Assembly (NCBI RefSeq): GCF_030518235.1
Contig: NZ_JAULSA010000008.1
Span: 1 to 64,000, forward strand
Length of the DNA stretch: 64,000 nt
Origin: Saccharibacillus sp. CPCC 101409
GTDB taxonomy: Bacteria; Bacillota; Bacilli; Paenibacillales; Paenibacillaceae
Reading direction: 5' to 3'
Shown here: piece by piece, positions 8,948 to 17,700 of the stretch
Numbering within the stretch: the stretch's first letter is position 1
How the letters are laid out: the number at the start of each line of letters is the position of its first letter
The notes under the pieces: generated by a model
Told to the model about the DNA's origin: nothing
The model's database searches: none
What the model saw: the letters and a program-made list of their open reading frames with translations, nothing else
Program-made: the position numbers and the translations under genes

Positions 8948-8998
8948 GTATGGTTCCCGGTAGATACCCTCAAACCGTATTATTGAGGTTATACAATG
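8933..8998 (-). promoter_or_regulatory. Purine riboswitch aptamer, guanine class
   Basis: Read on the minus strand, the 66 nt match the purine aptamer. P1 is CATTGTA/TACAAAG; P2 is CCTCAA/TTTGAGG with loop AATACGG; J2/3 is GTATCTACC; P3 is CGGGA/TCCCG with loop ACCATACA; then GACTAC. The specificity position in J3/1 is C (GAC-TAC), which selects guanine or hypoxanthine; adenine aptamers have U. The switch lies directly upstream of the MFS exporter gene. Confidence 0.88.
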
Positions 8999-9194
8999 TC
9001 AACTCGTCCTACTGTAAAGGATTTGCTCCGAAAGATCAAGAGGCAAATTGTAAAATGCCGAAAATTTGGCGCGCGGGCCGGGGGAGGCTATGATAAAAGG
9101 AAAAAAGCCGCCCGGCGTAAGCGGCCAAGCCGGGTCCGGGCTATGGCGCGGCGTTACGGCGCTTCCGCCCGGCGCGGCCGGAAGGAGGACGAGC

Positions 9195-10085
9195 ATGACG
9201 ATATACGCGGGAATCGACGCGGGAGGAACGCTGATCAAGATTGCCCGGCTCGGCGATCCGGGGAATGCGGCCGGGAGAGGGCCGGCCGGCAAGCCGGCGC
9301 TGCTGAAGTTCCCCGCGGCGCGGATCGAAGACGCGGCGCGGTGGGTCCGGGCGAATCTGCCCGAGGATGCGCGCATCGGGGTTACCGGCGGGCGGGGCGA
9401 GCGTCTGCGCGGCCTGCTGCCGGAGTACGCGAACTTCGCGGGCGTGCCGGAGTTCGAGGCGACGGCCGAAGGCGCCGTCCGCATTAGGGCATGCGACCTT
9501 GGCGAAGCCGGGAAAGCGGCGGAGCGGTTTGTGCTGGCGAACGTCGGGACGGGGACGTCGCTGCACTTGATCGACGGCGCCGAGCGGCCGAGGCTCGGCG
9601 GGATCGGTCTGGGCGGAGGCACGATCGTCGGTCTGACCGGACTGCTGTGCGGGGTGCGCGATTACGACGAAATCGCGCGGCTGGCCCCGCTGGGCGACCG
9701 GGAGGCGGTCGATCTGACGGTGGGGCAGATCTATGCCCCGGCGGAGCCGCCGATCGCCGGCGACCTGACGGCCGCGAACTTTGCGCGGCCGCTTCCGTCC
9801 GCAGCCGCGGTGCGGCCGCAGGATTATGCGGCGGCCGTGGTCGGCATGGTCGCGGAGATCGTCGCGACGGTCGCCGCGCAGGCCGCGGCGCTGCACGGCG
9901 CGAGCCGGATCGTGTACGCCGGCTCCGCGTACGAAGGCAACGAACTGCTGCGCACCCTGACGGTGCGCTTCACGCACATGCTGGGCCGCACGGCGGAGAT
10001 TCCGCCGCAGGGGCCTTACTGCGGCGCGATCGGGGCGCTGTATGCGGCGAAAGAAAGCATACAGGATAAGCTGAAGAACGAATAA
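9195..10085 (+). CDS. coaW: Type II pantothenate kinase
   Basis: A 296-aa protein of the ASKHA kinase fold. The first step of coenzyme A synthesis, phosphorylation of pantothenate, is its expected reaction. The N-terminal phosphate loop is GIDAGGTLIKIA (residues 6-17), the second is VTGGRGERLRG, the third is ANVGTGTSLHLI, and GLGGGTIVGLTGLLCG follows. This matches the staphylococcal/Bacillus CoaW type and not CoaA or CoaX. The start is the ATG at 9195 with GGAAGGAGG upstream; the frame is open further upstream without a ribosome site. Confidence 0.88.
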   Translation: MTIYAGIDAGGTLIKIARLGDPGNAAGRGPAGKPALLKFPAARIEDAARWVRANLPEDARIGVTGGRGERLRGLLPEYANFAGVPEFEATAEGAVRIRACDLGEAGKAAERFVLANVGTGTSLHLIDGAERPRLGGIGLGGGTIVGLTGLLCGVRDYDEIARLAPLGDREAVDLTVGQIYAPAEPPIAGDLTAANFARPLPSAAAVRPQDYAAAVVGMVAEIVATVAAQAAALHGASRIVYAGSAYEGNELLRTLTVRFTHMLGRTAEIPPQGPYCGAIGALYAAKESIQDKLKNE

Positions 10086-10116
10086 AACCCAAAACGAGAA
10101 AAGGAGGGTTCGGACG

Positions 10117-10188
10117 ATGAGAACGTCGAAATCGAAGCTCGAAACGGTACGGGATACGCATCCAATCCGCTCCATGCAAAGCCTGTAA
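10117..10188 (+). CDS. Possible 23-aa leader or small peptide
   Basis: AAAAGGAGGG precedes an ATG at 10117 by about 10 bp, opening a 23-codon frame (MRTSKSKLETVRDTHPIRSM then QSL) that ends in TAA at 10188. The last codons lie inside an inverted repeat, CTCCATGCA (10170-10178) with TGCATGGAG (10206-10214). The strong ribosome site without a longer gene suggests a small peptide or leader for the CD3324-like gene. No homology is recognised. Confidence 0.3.
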   Translation: MRTSKSKLETVRDTHPIRSMQSL

Positions 10189-10286
10189 AGGCGTGAACCG
10201 CCCTCTGCATGGAGCTTGATCGATCGGCGGATCGCCCGGACAGGCTTTGCTTCCACCCGCACATCATCCGGGAAGGAGCGAGCCGA

Positions 10287-10610
10287 ATGTCCGAAGACAA
10301 GCCTCGGCCGCCGGACCAGGCCAACGGCCGGCGCACTTATCGAAACGCGGCGGAATGCCTGCCGTCCGAACTGCTGCGAGAACTTCAGCGTTACGCCGGA
10401 GGCGAAACGCTGTATATTCCCGCTTCCGCGAACGGCAAGCGCGGCTGGGGCGAGCGTTCCGGCCTGCGCGCCGAACTGAAAGCGCGCAACGCCGAAATTC
10501 AAAGCCTGCACCGCGCGGGCGCGCGGATCGACGATCTGGCGGACCGCTACGCGCTGTCCGTGGAACGCATCCGGCGCATCTGTTATACGCGCGCCGCGCG
10601 CGAATTTTAA
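10287..10610 (+). CDS. CD3324-family small DNA-binding-like protein
   Basis: This 107-aa protein starts at the ATG at 10287 with GGAAGGAG upstream. It has the pattern of the CD3324 family: a leading segment (YRNAAECLPSELLRELQRY), GGETLYIP, KRGWGERSG, RNAEIQSL, and a C-terminal helix-turn-helix-like part LADRYALSVERIRRICY. Members are small Firmicute proteins of unknown function that look like transcription regulators related to Mor. Its gene is followed by a strong terminator. Confidence 0.7.
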   Translation: MSEDKPRPPDQANGRRTYRNAAECLPSELLRELQRYAGGETLYIPASANGKRGWGERSGLRAELKARNAEIQSLHRAGARIDDLADRYALSVERIRRICYTRAAREF

Positions 10611-10650
10611 CCGAAAGATCGCGGCGCATTCAAGCCTGGCAAGAAAACGA

Positions 10651-10696
10651 AAAGAGCCTGGAAATCCGCTTCGCTGCGGATTTCCAGGCTCTTTTT
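10651..10696. terminator. Strong bidirectional intrinsic terminator
   Basis: AAAGAGCCTGGAAATCCGC, loop TTCGCT, and the perfect complement GCGGATTTCCAGGCTCTTT form a stem of about 19 bp with A run upstream and T run downstream. It ends the CD3324-like gene and could act on both strands. Confidence 0.85.
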
Positions 10697-10935
10697 CAAG
10701 AAGCGGTAGAGTTGAAACTTCGCACATCCGGTCAACATTTCCGCCGCCTCCACAATGGAGTATGTCGAAAACGGCTCCAACCGTATACGGCCTGTTTCGC
10801 CGCGCCGGAACTTCATATAATAAAAACGAAAAGCCGAGGCCCGCCGGACATTCCGGCCGCGAAAAACCGAAAGACGGCGGCGGGGAGATGTCCGATGCGG
10901 TCCCGGCGCACAAGAACCCGAGGAGGCGCGGCATC

Positions 10936-11850
10936 ATGGATAAACCGAAACCTGAACCGAATCCGAAATCAAGCCCAAAACCCAATCCGATCCCGCCGGA
11001 TTTCCTGCTTTACAGCGCGAGAACCAAACGCGGCAAAGGCATCCGCCAGGCGTTCGCCGCAGCCGAAGAGTTAACGGAAAGAATCGTTCGGGCGCTGGGC
11101 GACAATACGGTCGGCGTGTATCTGCACGGCTCGCTGGCGCTGGGCGGGTTCAATCCGGCCGCGAGCGATCTCGATCTGCTGGTCGCGGTAAAAGACAAAC
11201 CGGCGCGGAAGCAGCTGCGGGAGCTGACCGCGCTGACGCTGGAGCTGCACAGCCGTTTGCGCTCCGGTCGGGACATCGAATATACGGTGGTCGAAGCCGC
11301 GGAGCTGCGGAGTCCGGCTTGCCCGACTCCGGTCGTGTATCATTATTCCTCGATGCACCGCGCAAGATACGCCGGCTACCCGGATTATGTATGCGGCGAT
11401 TACGAAGATTACGATCTGGCTGCCCAGCTGACCGCCGCTTACGAACGGGGCTTTGCGCTGTACGGCCTGCCGCTGCGCGAGCTTTATCCTCCCGTCCCCC
11501 GGGAAGCCTATGTAAAGTCTATTCTGCACGACGTGTCGGAAGCGCGGACGGAGATTGCCGGCAATTCGACGTACCTGATCTTGAATCTGTGCCGGGTACT
11601 GCTGTTCCTGCAAGAAGGGCGTTTGGCGTCGAAAAAAGAAGGCGGCGAATGGGGAGTATCGGCGCTGCCGGAGTGGGAAGGCGCGGTGCGCGCGGCGCTG
11701 GACGCCTATACGGGTGCGGCGGATTCCCTTTTACCCGTGCGCGCAAGCCGGTTGAACGACTTTGCCGAAGACCTGCTGTCGAGAATCGGGAACGCTCGCA
11801 GCGGCACCGACCGGCACGAGACGGCGCAGGAAAAGAGGGAGCAAAGTTGA
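10936..11850 (+). CDS. Nucleotidyltransferase (aminoglycoside adenylyltransferase-like, DUF4111-type C-terminus)
   Basis: A 304-aa protein starting at the ATG at 10936 with AGGAGG upstream. The catalytic signature of nucleotidyltransferases is present as YLHGSLALGGFNPAASDLDL (about residues 57-76; GS followed by D-x-D), and a second acidic residue follows in DIEYTVVEA. The C-terminal helical half (KSILHDVSEAR..., NSTYLILNLCRVL) resembles the DUF4111 domain of streptomycin/spectinomycin adenylyltransferases. The lysine/proline-rich N-terminus is extra. It may modify an antibiotic, but many chromosomal relatives have no proven role. Confidence 0.75.
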   Translation: MDKPKPEPNPKSSPKPNPIPPDFLLYSARTKRGKGIRQAFAAAEELTERIVRALGDNTVGVYLHGSLALGGFNPAASDLDLLVAVKDKPARKQLRELTALTLELHSRLRSGRDIEYTVVEAAELRSPACPTPVVYHYSSMHRARYAGYPDYVCGDYEDYDLAAQLTAAYERGFALYGLPLRELYPPVPREAYVKSILHDVSEARTEIAGNSTYLILNLCRVLLFLQEGRLASKKEGGEWGVSALPEWEGAVRAALDAYTGAADSLLPVRASRLNDFAEDLLSRIGNARSGTDRHETAQEKREQS

Positions 11851-12160
11851 CCGGAAACGAAACGTTCGAACCGGTCCTGCAACCGGCCGGCGCCAAGTAC
11901 AAAAAGACGCTCCGGCATCTGCCGTCAGCTTGCCCTGCTTGATATCGTACAAGCGTTTGGCCGTCGAGCCGCCGCCTCCTTTCCCGGGCCGCCGCAAACG
12001 GCTTTTTTTGGCGTTTCCCGCCTAAAAGGTCTATAATCTTTAACGGACTTTCTTCTATAACAAAGACTTCCATAACAAAGACTTCCATAACAAAGACCGC
12101 GACAACAAATACTAAGATACTAAGAGAAATACAAAACATACAAAGGCAGGGTGAACGTCA
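11851..12160. promoter_or_regulatory. Leader region of murI with promoter and 15-bp tandem repeats
   Basis: No gene is seen in this 310-bp gap. A short hairpin GCCG-caaa-CGGC followed by T7 (11991-12009) may terminate the upstream gene. TTGGCG (12008-12013), an 18-bp spacer and TATAAT (12032-12037) form a plausible promoter for the racemase gene. Directly after it, a 15-bp unit ATAACAAAGACTTCC is repeated in tandem (12057-12071, 12072-12086, partial 12087-12097) within the transcribed leader. Confidence 0.5.
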
Positions 12161-12931
12161 GTGAGCATCGCTTTTTTCGACTCGGGACTCGGGGGGTTGA
12201 CCGTTCTGCATGAGGCGGCCCTCCGGCTTCCGCATGAAGATTTTTTGTTTTACGCCGATATGCTGCACGTTCCGTACGGCAATAAAACGCGGCAGCAGGT
12301 GCTAGGGTACGTGATCGAGGCGGCGGACCGGATTATGCAGGAAAACGTCAAAGCGCTGGTCGTCGCCTGCAATACGGGCACAAGCGTGGCGGCGGCGGAA
12401 CTGCGGCGGCGTTACCCGATTCCCGTGATCGGGATGGAGCCGGCGGTCAAACCCGCGGTGGAGATGAACGGAAGCAGCGGGCGGCGCGTGCTGGTGATGG
12501 CGACGGAGCTGACGCTCGGGCAGTCCAAGTATATGGAGCTGGTGTCGCGCGTGGACGATCAGGGGATCGTTGATTCGCTGCCGATGCCGGAACTGGTGCA
12601 GTACTGCGAAGCCCTGAATTTCGACGAAGACGAGCTGGGAGCTTATTTTCGCCGCAAGCTGGCCCCGTTCGACCTGAAGCAGTACGGCACGCTTGTGCTG
12701 GGCTGCACGCATTATCCGTATTACACGGAGCTGCTCAAGAAGATCCTTCCGGACCATATCCGCATTATCGACGGCGGCGCGGGTACGGTCCGCAGGCTGG
12801 AAGACGTGCTGAGCGAGCGCGGAATCGAGGGCGGGGGAAGCGGACAGGTGCGCGTCATGAATTCCGCCCGGGATCCCCGTTACAATCTCAAACTGCTGCG
12901 GGCGCTCGAACGGCTTCGGACCCAATCGTAA
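12161..12931 (+). CDS. murI: Glutamate racemase
   Basis: Interconverts L- and D-glutamate, supplying D-Glu for peptidoglycan. The 256-aa protein opens with the family signature FFDSGLGGLTVL. It has the two catalytic cysteines in VACNTGTS (Cys70) and LGCTHYPYY (Cys182), and YADMLHVPYGNKT for substrate binding. The GTG at 12161 puts the DSGxGG motif at residue 7, as usual; AGGGTG precedes it. Length fits the family. It is monocistronic in this window. Confidence 0.9.
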   Translation: MSIAFFDSGLGGLTVLHEAALRLPHEDFLFYADMLHVPYGNKTRQQVLGYVIEAADRIMQENVKALVVACNTGTSVAAAELRRRYPIPVIGMEPAVKPAVEMNGSSGRRVLVMATELTLGQSKYMELVSRVDDQGIVDSLPMPELVQYCEALNFDEDELGAYFRRKLAPFDLKQYGTLVLGCTHYPYYTELLKKILPDHIRIIDGGAGTVRRLEDVLSERGIEGGGSGQVRVMNSARDPRYNLKLLRALERLRTQS

Positions 12932-13396
12932 AACAATCGTCAAACGATCGTGAAAATAGGGACTTGACTTTGGAAACGCTCTCTTTTTGAGTGGTGAACC
13001 GCGGTTTAAGGCAGCCATGCCGCTTTATTGTGAAAATAAACGGACGGTGTGTCTCGATTCGGCGAAGTTTCGTTGAATAAGCGGGGGCTTTTTTCAGAAA
13101 AAGCGCGTAAACGCAAGAAAAGACACGAAAATAAAAGCTTGACTATCGTCGGAGAATCTCGTATGAACCAATTGCGCTTAAAACCCCCAAAACGAGCCGG
13201 AGTCAACCTTTACATAAGGTGTCAGCAGGGGTTAAGATACGGTTCATGAAACGAAGCGCCATGCTTTGCGGCAGAGGCTTCGAACTTCGTACGGCACCGG
13301 ATTTCCAAGCGGGAAATCGAGCGCTCCGGCATGCCGCCTACATTTTCGGAAAGGATGATGGGATTCGTCACTTATACGCAGCATACCAAACGATTG
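12932..13396. promoter_or_regulatory. Non-coding leader with promoter of the c-di-AMP riboswitch transcript
   Basis: I see no credible gene here; open frames are short, lack ribosome sites and have no recognisable content. TTTACA (13209-13214) and TAAGAT (13233-13238), 18 bp apart, are a candidate promoter for the transcript carrying the ydaO-type riboswitch. That would give a leader of about 470 nt before the small membrane protein gene. Confidence 0.4.
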
Positions 13397-13585
13397 AACT
13401 GCTGAATTTTTATCGCCAAATAGGAAACGGGGGAACCGAGCGAAAGCCGCAGCGGCTTTCACGGGGTGAAGCTTCCGACCGTCCGACACTTCTTAACAAA
13501 AAGAAGCCGGCCGATGCGGGAAGCGGAGCGACTCTTGCGCTCTAATCCGTCAGCTAACCTCGTAAGCAGAAGCAGGAGAGTGACC
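13397..13585 (+). promoter_or_regulatory. Cyclic di-AMP riboswitch (ydaO/yuaA type)
   Basis: The conserved blocks of the ydaO aptamer are all present in order: CTGCTGAA (13399-13406), ACGGGGGAACC (13427-13437), CACGGGGTGAAG (13460-13471), and TCCGTCAGCTAACCTCGTAA (13547-13566), closing with GCAGGAGAGTGACC. Variable stems in between are longer than average but pair well (GAAAGCCGC/GCGGCTTTC, 13442-13460). This class senses c-di-AMP and usually turns genes off; family targets are potassium transport, osmolyte uptake and wall remodelling. Here the only gene before the next terminator encodes a 36-aa membrane protein. Confidence 0.88.
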
Positions 13586-13615
13586 ATTCCACGATCACGG
13601 ATGCCCGAGCGTCCG

Positions 13616-13658
13616 CCCGTACCCGGAAGATCGGCTTCCGGACAGGGTCTCTATTTTT
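13616..13658 (+). terminator. Probable riboswitch expression-platform terminator
   Basis: CCGGAAG (13623-13629) pairs with CTTCCGG (13635-13641) over a 5-nt loop, extended by outer CCC/GGG pairs, and a T run follows at about 13653-13657. It lies between the c-di-AMP aptamer and the ribosome site of the next gene. This is where a ligand-stabilised terminator would be expected. Confidence 0.6.
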
Positions 13659-13711
13659 CGAAAAGCAGGCAAAGCCGAAAGTCATCCAAGATCAGCGAGG
13701 AGGAAAAGCGC

Positions 13712-13822
13712 ATGTCGGATGCCATGATTATCATGGTCATTCTGGTCCTGACGGCCGTATCGGCCGGATATATTCTGTGGACCGATCGTACCGTTCAAGG
13801 TAAAGAGCAGCGTCAACGCTAG
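13712..13822 (+). CDS. 36-aa single-pass membrane protein under c-di-AMP riboswitch control
   Basis: An ATG at 13712 follows GAGGAGGAAAAGCGC, an excellent ribosome site. The product has an almost uncharged N-terminus, one transmembrane helix (MIIMVILVLTAVSAGYILW, residues 5-23) and a basic, polar C-tail (TDRTVQGKEQRQR). It resembles small transporter subunits such as KdpF only in size and topology; the KdpF sequence pattern is absent. It is the sole gene between the riboswitch and the terminator at 13867. A role in potassium, osmotic or wall homeostasis is inferred from the riboswitch alone. Confidence 0.75.
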   Translation: MSDAMIIMVILVLTAVSAGYILWTDRTVQGKEQRQR

Positions 13823-13866
13823 GACCGAATACTTTAAAATCAAGTCCCTATTATGCCATTTAACCG

Positions 13867-13904
13867 GCCGCGCCGCGGAGAATCCTTCCGCCGCGCGGCT
13901 TTTT
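13867..13904 (+). terminator. Intrinsic terminator after the 36-aa gene
   Basis: GCCGCGC (13867-13873) pairs with GCGCGGC (13893-13899) and is followed by TTTTT. It separates the small membrane protein gene from secG, so the riboswitch transcript probably ends here. Confidence 0.7.
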
Positions 13905-14140
13905 CGCATATCACTCGATTGTCAAATCGGCCGGGATATGGTAAGCTGAAAATGCTGTTTTTATAACACTGATGTAGCAACCGGCAGCCGGTTTTAACGG
14001 ATACGCAGACACGCTCGCGGTCCGTGCAGGGAACGGCGTTTCGCCAGCGGGCGAAGCCCCCGTTCCGGCGGACCGTGCGCATCGGACAAGGGCGGGCGCG
14101 AACCGGCGTCCGCCCGGATATACCGTAGGAGGTGGAAGTT

Positions 14141-14374
14141 GTGGAAATTTTTCTGAAGGTACTGCTTTTGATTTTTGCGGTCGGCGTGATTACGGTCGTA
14201 CTGCTGCAAAAAGGGAAAAGCGCGGGTCTTTCCGGCGCCATCTCCGGCGGTGCGGAGCACCTGTTCGGCAAAACCAAAGCGCGCGGCCTGGACCTCGTCC
14301 TGGAACGCACGACGGTCGTTTTGGGCATCGGGTTCGTTGTAATGGCGGTATTGACTACAGCCCTGACCAACTGA
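14141..14374 (+). CDS. secG: Preprotein translocase subunit SecG
   Basis: This 77-aa protein is the small accessory subunit of the SecYEG channel that exports unfolded proteins. It has two transmembrane helices (about residues 3-20 and 53-74) joined by the conserved loop [18 protein letters not shown] and LFGKTKARG. The GTG at 14141 is chosen because AGGAGGTG (14127-14134) is optimally spaced; an in-frame GTG at 14132 overlaps the ribosome site. It precedes rnr, smpB and ssrA, the classic Firmicute order. Confidence 0.93.
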   Translation: MEIFLKVLLLIFAVGVITVVLLQKGKSAGLSGAISGGAEHLFGKTKARGLDLVLERTTVVLGIGFVVMAVLTTALTN

Positions 14375-14732
14375 CCGATGAATGGGAGCGGAACGTCCGC
14401 CCCGCGAAGCCTTCGTTGATCCTTGGATTCAAGGGACACGGAGGCTTTTTTGTGTATACGGCTTCCGGTATGAAGAAGGCCGCGCGGCGGCCGTGGAACC
14501 AACCGCCGGGCCGGCGCGCCAACGGAATGCGCAGGGCGCGCCGCGAAAGGATTAACCGGGCGGCGGCACGGGTACTTTTAAGGTATACAGCCTGCGCGAA
14601 CCGCTTGGCCGCCGCTGCCTGCGGCCCGCGCGATGCAGCAGGCGGACAGAAACAAGAAATCGAGCAGACGTTTCCTGCATGCCGGCCCAGAGCCGCCTGC
14701 GGGCGGACTGGCGCCATTTAGAGGTGATAACC

Positions 14733-17700
14733 ATGATAACGGAAGATATGCTGCTGGGCTTTATGCGCGAGAGCGCCTACAAGCCGATGACTTACCAGGA
14801 GCTGGAACAGCATTTCGGCATCGAGGATGCGGAAGTATTCCGCGAATTTATGAACATGTTGAACGGATTGGAGGAAGCGGGCGAGATTGTGCTGACGCGC
14901 ACCCAGCGCTACGGCGTGCCGGAGCGGATGGATCTGCTGCGCGGACGGCTGCAAACCCACGCCAAAGGCTTCGGTTTCCTGATCCCCGAGAACCGCGAGC
15001 ATCCCGATGTGTACATCAACGCAAACGATATGCTCAGCGCGATGAACGGCGATACGGTGCTGGTGAGAATCGCGTCGCGCGGTTCGGCCGGCGGACGGAT
15101 GGAAGGCGAGATCGTCCGCGTCGTCAAGCGCGCCATCACGCAGATCGTCGGCACGTACCAGGACGAGGAATCGTTCGGCTTCGTGCTTCCGGACGACAAG
15201 CGCATTACGCGCGATATCTTTATCCCGGCCGGCCGGGCCGGAAGCGCGCTGAACGGGCAGAAAGTCGTCGTGCGCATTATCAGCTACCCGGAAGGCCGGG
15301 CGGCGGCGCAGGGCGAAGTGATCGAAGTGCTGGGCTACAACAGCGATCCGGGCGTGGACATCCTGTCCATTATCCGCAAGCACCAGCTGCCCGAATCGTT
15401 CCCCGACGAAGTGCTGGCCGAAGCGGAAGCCGCTCCGGAAAGTCTGTCGGAAGAAGAGATCGGCAATCAGATTGCGAATGAAGGACGCCGCGATCTGCGG
15501 AACAAGCAGATTGTAACGATCGACGGCGAAGACGCCAAAGACCTCGACGACGCGGTCAACGTGGAACGTTTGGAAAACGGCAACTACGTGCTCGGCGTGC
15601 ATATCGCGGACGTGGGCTACTATGTCAAAGAAAGCTCGGCGCTCGATCAGGAAGCGTACAACCGGGGCAGCAGCGTGTACCTGGTGGACCGGGTCATCCC
15701 GATGCTGCCGCCGCGTCTGTCCAACGGGATTTGCAGCTTGAATCCGCGCGTGGACCGCTTGACGCTGTCGTGCGAAATGGAATTCGACGCTTCGATGAGA
15801 GTGATCCGCTACGATATCTTCAAAAGCGTAATCAAAACGGTCGAACGCATGACGTACAAAAACGTGCGCCGCATTCTGGAAGAAGAAGATCCCGAACTGC
15901 TGGAGCGTTACGGCTACCTGGTCGACAACTTCCGCACGATGCGCGATCTGGCGCTCAAGCTGAACGCCCGCCGCATGAAGCGGGGCGCGGTGGACTTCGA
16001 CTTCGAAGAAGCGAAAGTGCTGCTGGACGACCAGGGCAAAGCGATCGATATCGTCAAAAGAGAACGGTCGATCGCGGAGCGCATTATCGAAGAATTCATG
16101 CTGGCGGCGAACGAGACGGTGGCGGAGCACTTTACCAAAGCCAAAACGCCGTTCCTGTACCGCGTTCACGAAGATCCGGACCAGGAAAAGCTCAAGCAGT
16201 TTATGGCCTTCGCCGAGAGTTTGGGCTTCCACGTCAAAGGCAAAGCCGGTACGGTGCAGCCTCGCGAACTCCAGTCGCTGCTGAGCGACGTGCAGGAAAC
16301 GCCGGAGCAGAAAGCGATCAGCACGCTGCTGCTGCGTTCGATGAAGCAGGCGCGTTACGACGCAGCGGATCTGGGACACTTCGGCCTGGCGGCCGATTTC
16401 TATACCCACTTCACCTCGCCGATCCGCCGCTATCCCGACCTGGCGATCCACCGGGTAATCGGCGAAGTGCTGGCAGGCGGCGGCAAACTGACGCCGCAGC
16501 GCGAAGAAGCGCTGGCCGCGCGCATGCCGGATTACGCGCAGCAGTCTTCGGTACGCGAACGCGTGGCCGTAGACGCCGAACGCGATACGGACCAGCTCAA
16601 GAAGGCCGAATACATGCTGGATAAAGTCGGCGAAACGTTCGACGGCGTCGTCGGCAGCGTTACCAGCTTCGGGCTGTTCGTGGAACTGGAAAACACGATC
16701 GAGGGCCTGATCCATATCAGCAACCTGACCGACGATTACTACCATTACGACGAAGGCCGTTTGCAGCTGACCGGCGAGCGCACGTCGCGCACGTTCCGCA
16801 TCGGCGACGTGGTCGAGATCCGGGTATCGAAGGTCAGCATGGACGAGCATACGATCGACTTCGAGCTGGTCGATATGAAGAAAAGCAATTTCCGCGGCGG
16901 CGGCCGGGGACGACGCGCGGAAGGCGAAGGTTCGTCTTCGGGCGGCAGAGGCGGCAAGTTCGCCAAGACCGGCAAAGAGAAGTTCGGCAAGGATAAAGGC
17001 AAAGGCAAGGGCAAGAAAGATAAAGACAAGAAAAAAGACAAAAAGCAGGGCGATGTGTTCCGGCCGAACGAAGCGGCGTCGGGCGGCGCGGCCTCCGGCG
17101 GTCAAAGCGGGAAAAGCGCGCCGGCAGACGCGGCGCGCGGCGGCGGAGCCGCCGGGGAAGAGCGCAGCGGCTCGCGGCGCAAGCGCAAAGGCAAAGGCGC
17201 GAGCGCCTCGGGCGAGCCGGGCGTGAGCGGCGGCAGCGGACAGCCGCCGCAGGAGCAGGGCGGCTCGCGCAAGCGCAAAGGCGGCCGCGGCGCGGGCTCG
17301 GCCGGCGAAAGCGGGTTCGTCCAGGCGGCGGAGCAGCCCGGACAGGGCGAAGGTTCGCGGCGCAGCGGCAAGCGCGGCAAAAGCGCGGGCGAAAGCGGCG
17401 GCGCGCCGTCGCCGCAGGGGCAGGGCTCCAGCCCGGGCGAAGGCGGGGGCTGGGCTTTTGGCGGCGTGCCGGCCGAAAGCGGCAGCCGGAACGGCGGCGG
17501 CGCGGAGCAGGGCGCGCGCGGCGGGGTTAAAGGCGAAGCGCCGAATGAGGCGCGGAGCGGCGGTAAGAGCGAAGCGCCGGAATCGGGCGCAAGCAGCAGT
17601 AAGAGCGAGGCGCCGAATACAGGCGCGAAGCAGGGCGGCCGCCGCGGCAAAGGCGGCGGCATACACATCGAAGCCGGGCAGAGCGGCGCCGATGTGTATA

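Noticed and set aside
13219-13545. 108-aa open frame over the c-di-AMP riboswitch
   Set aside because: It covers conserved aptamer blocks, has no ribosome site and no recognisable product.
13712-13822. KdpF (potassium ATPase small subunit)
   Set aside because: Size and topology fit, but the typical KdpF C-terminal pattern is absent and no kdpA/kdpB genes are nearby.
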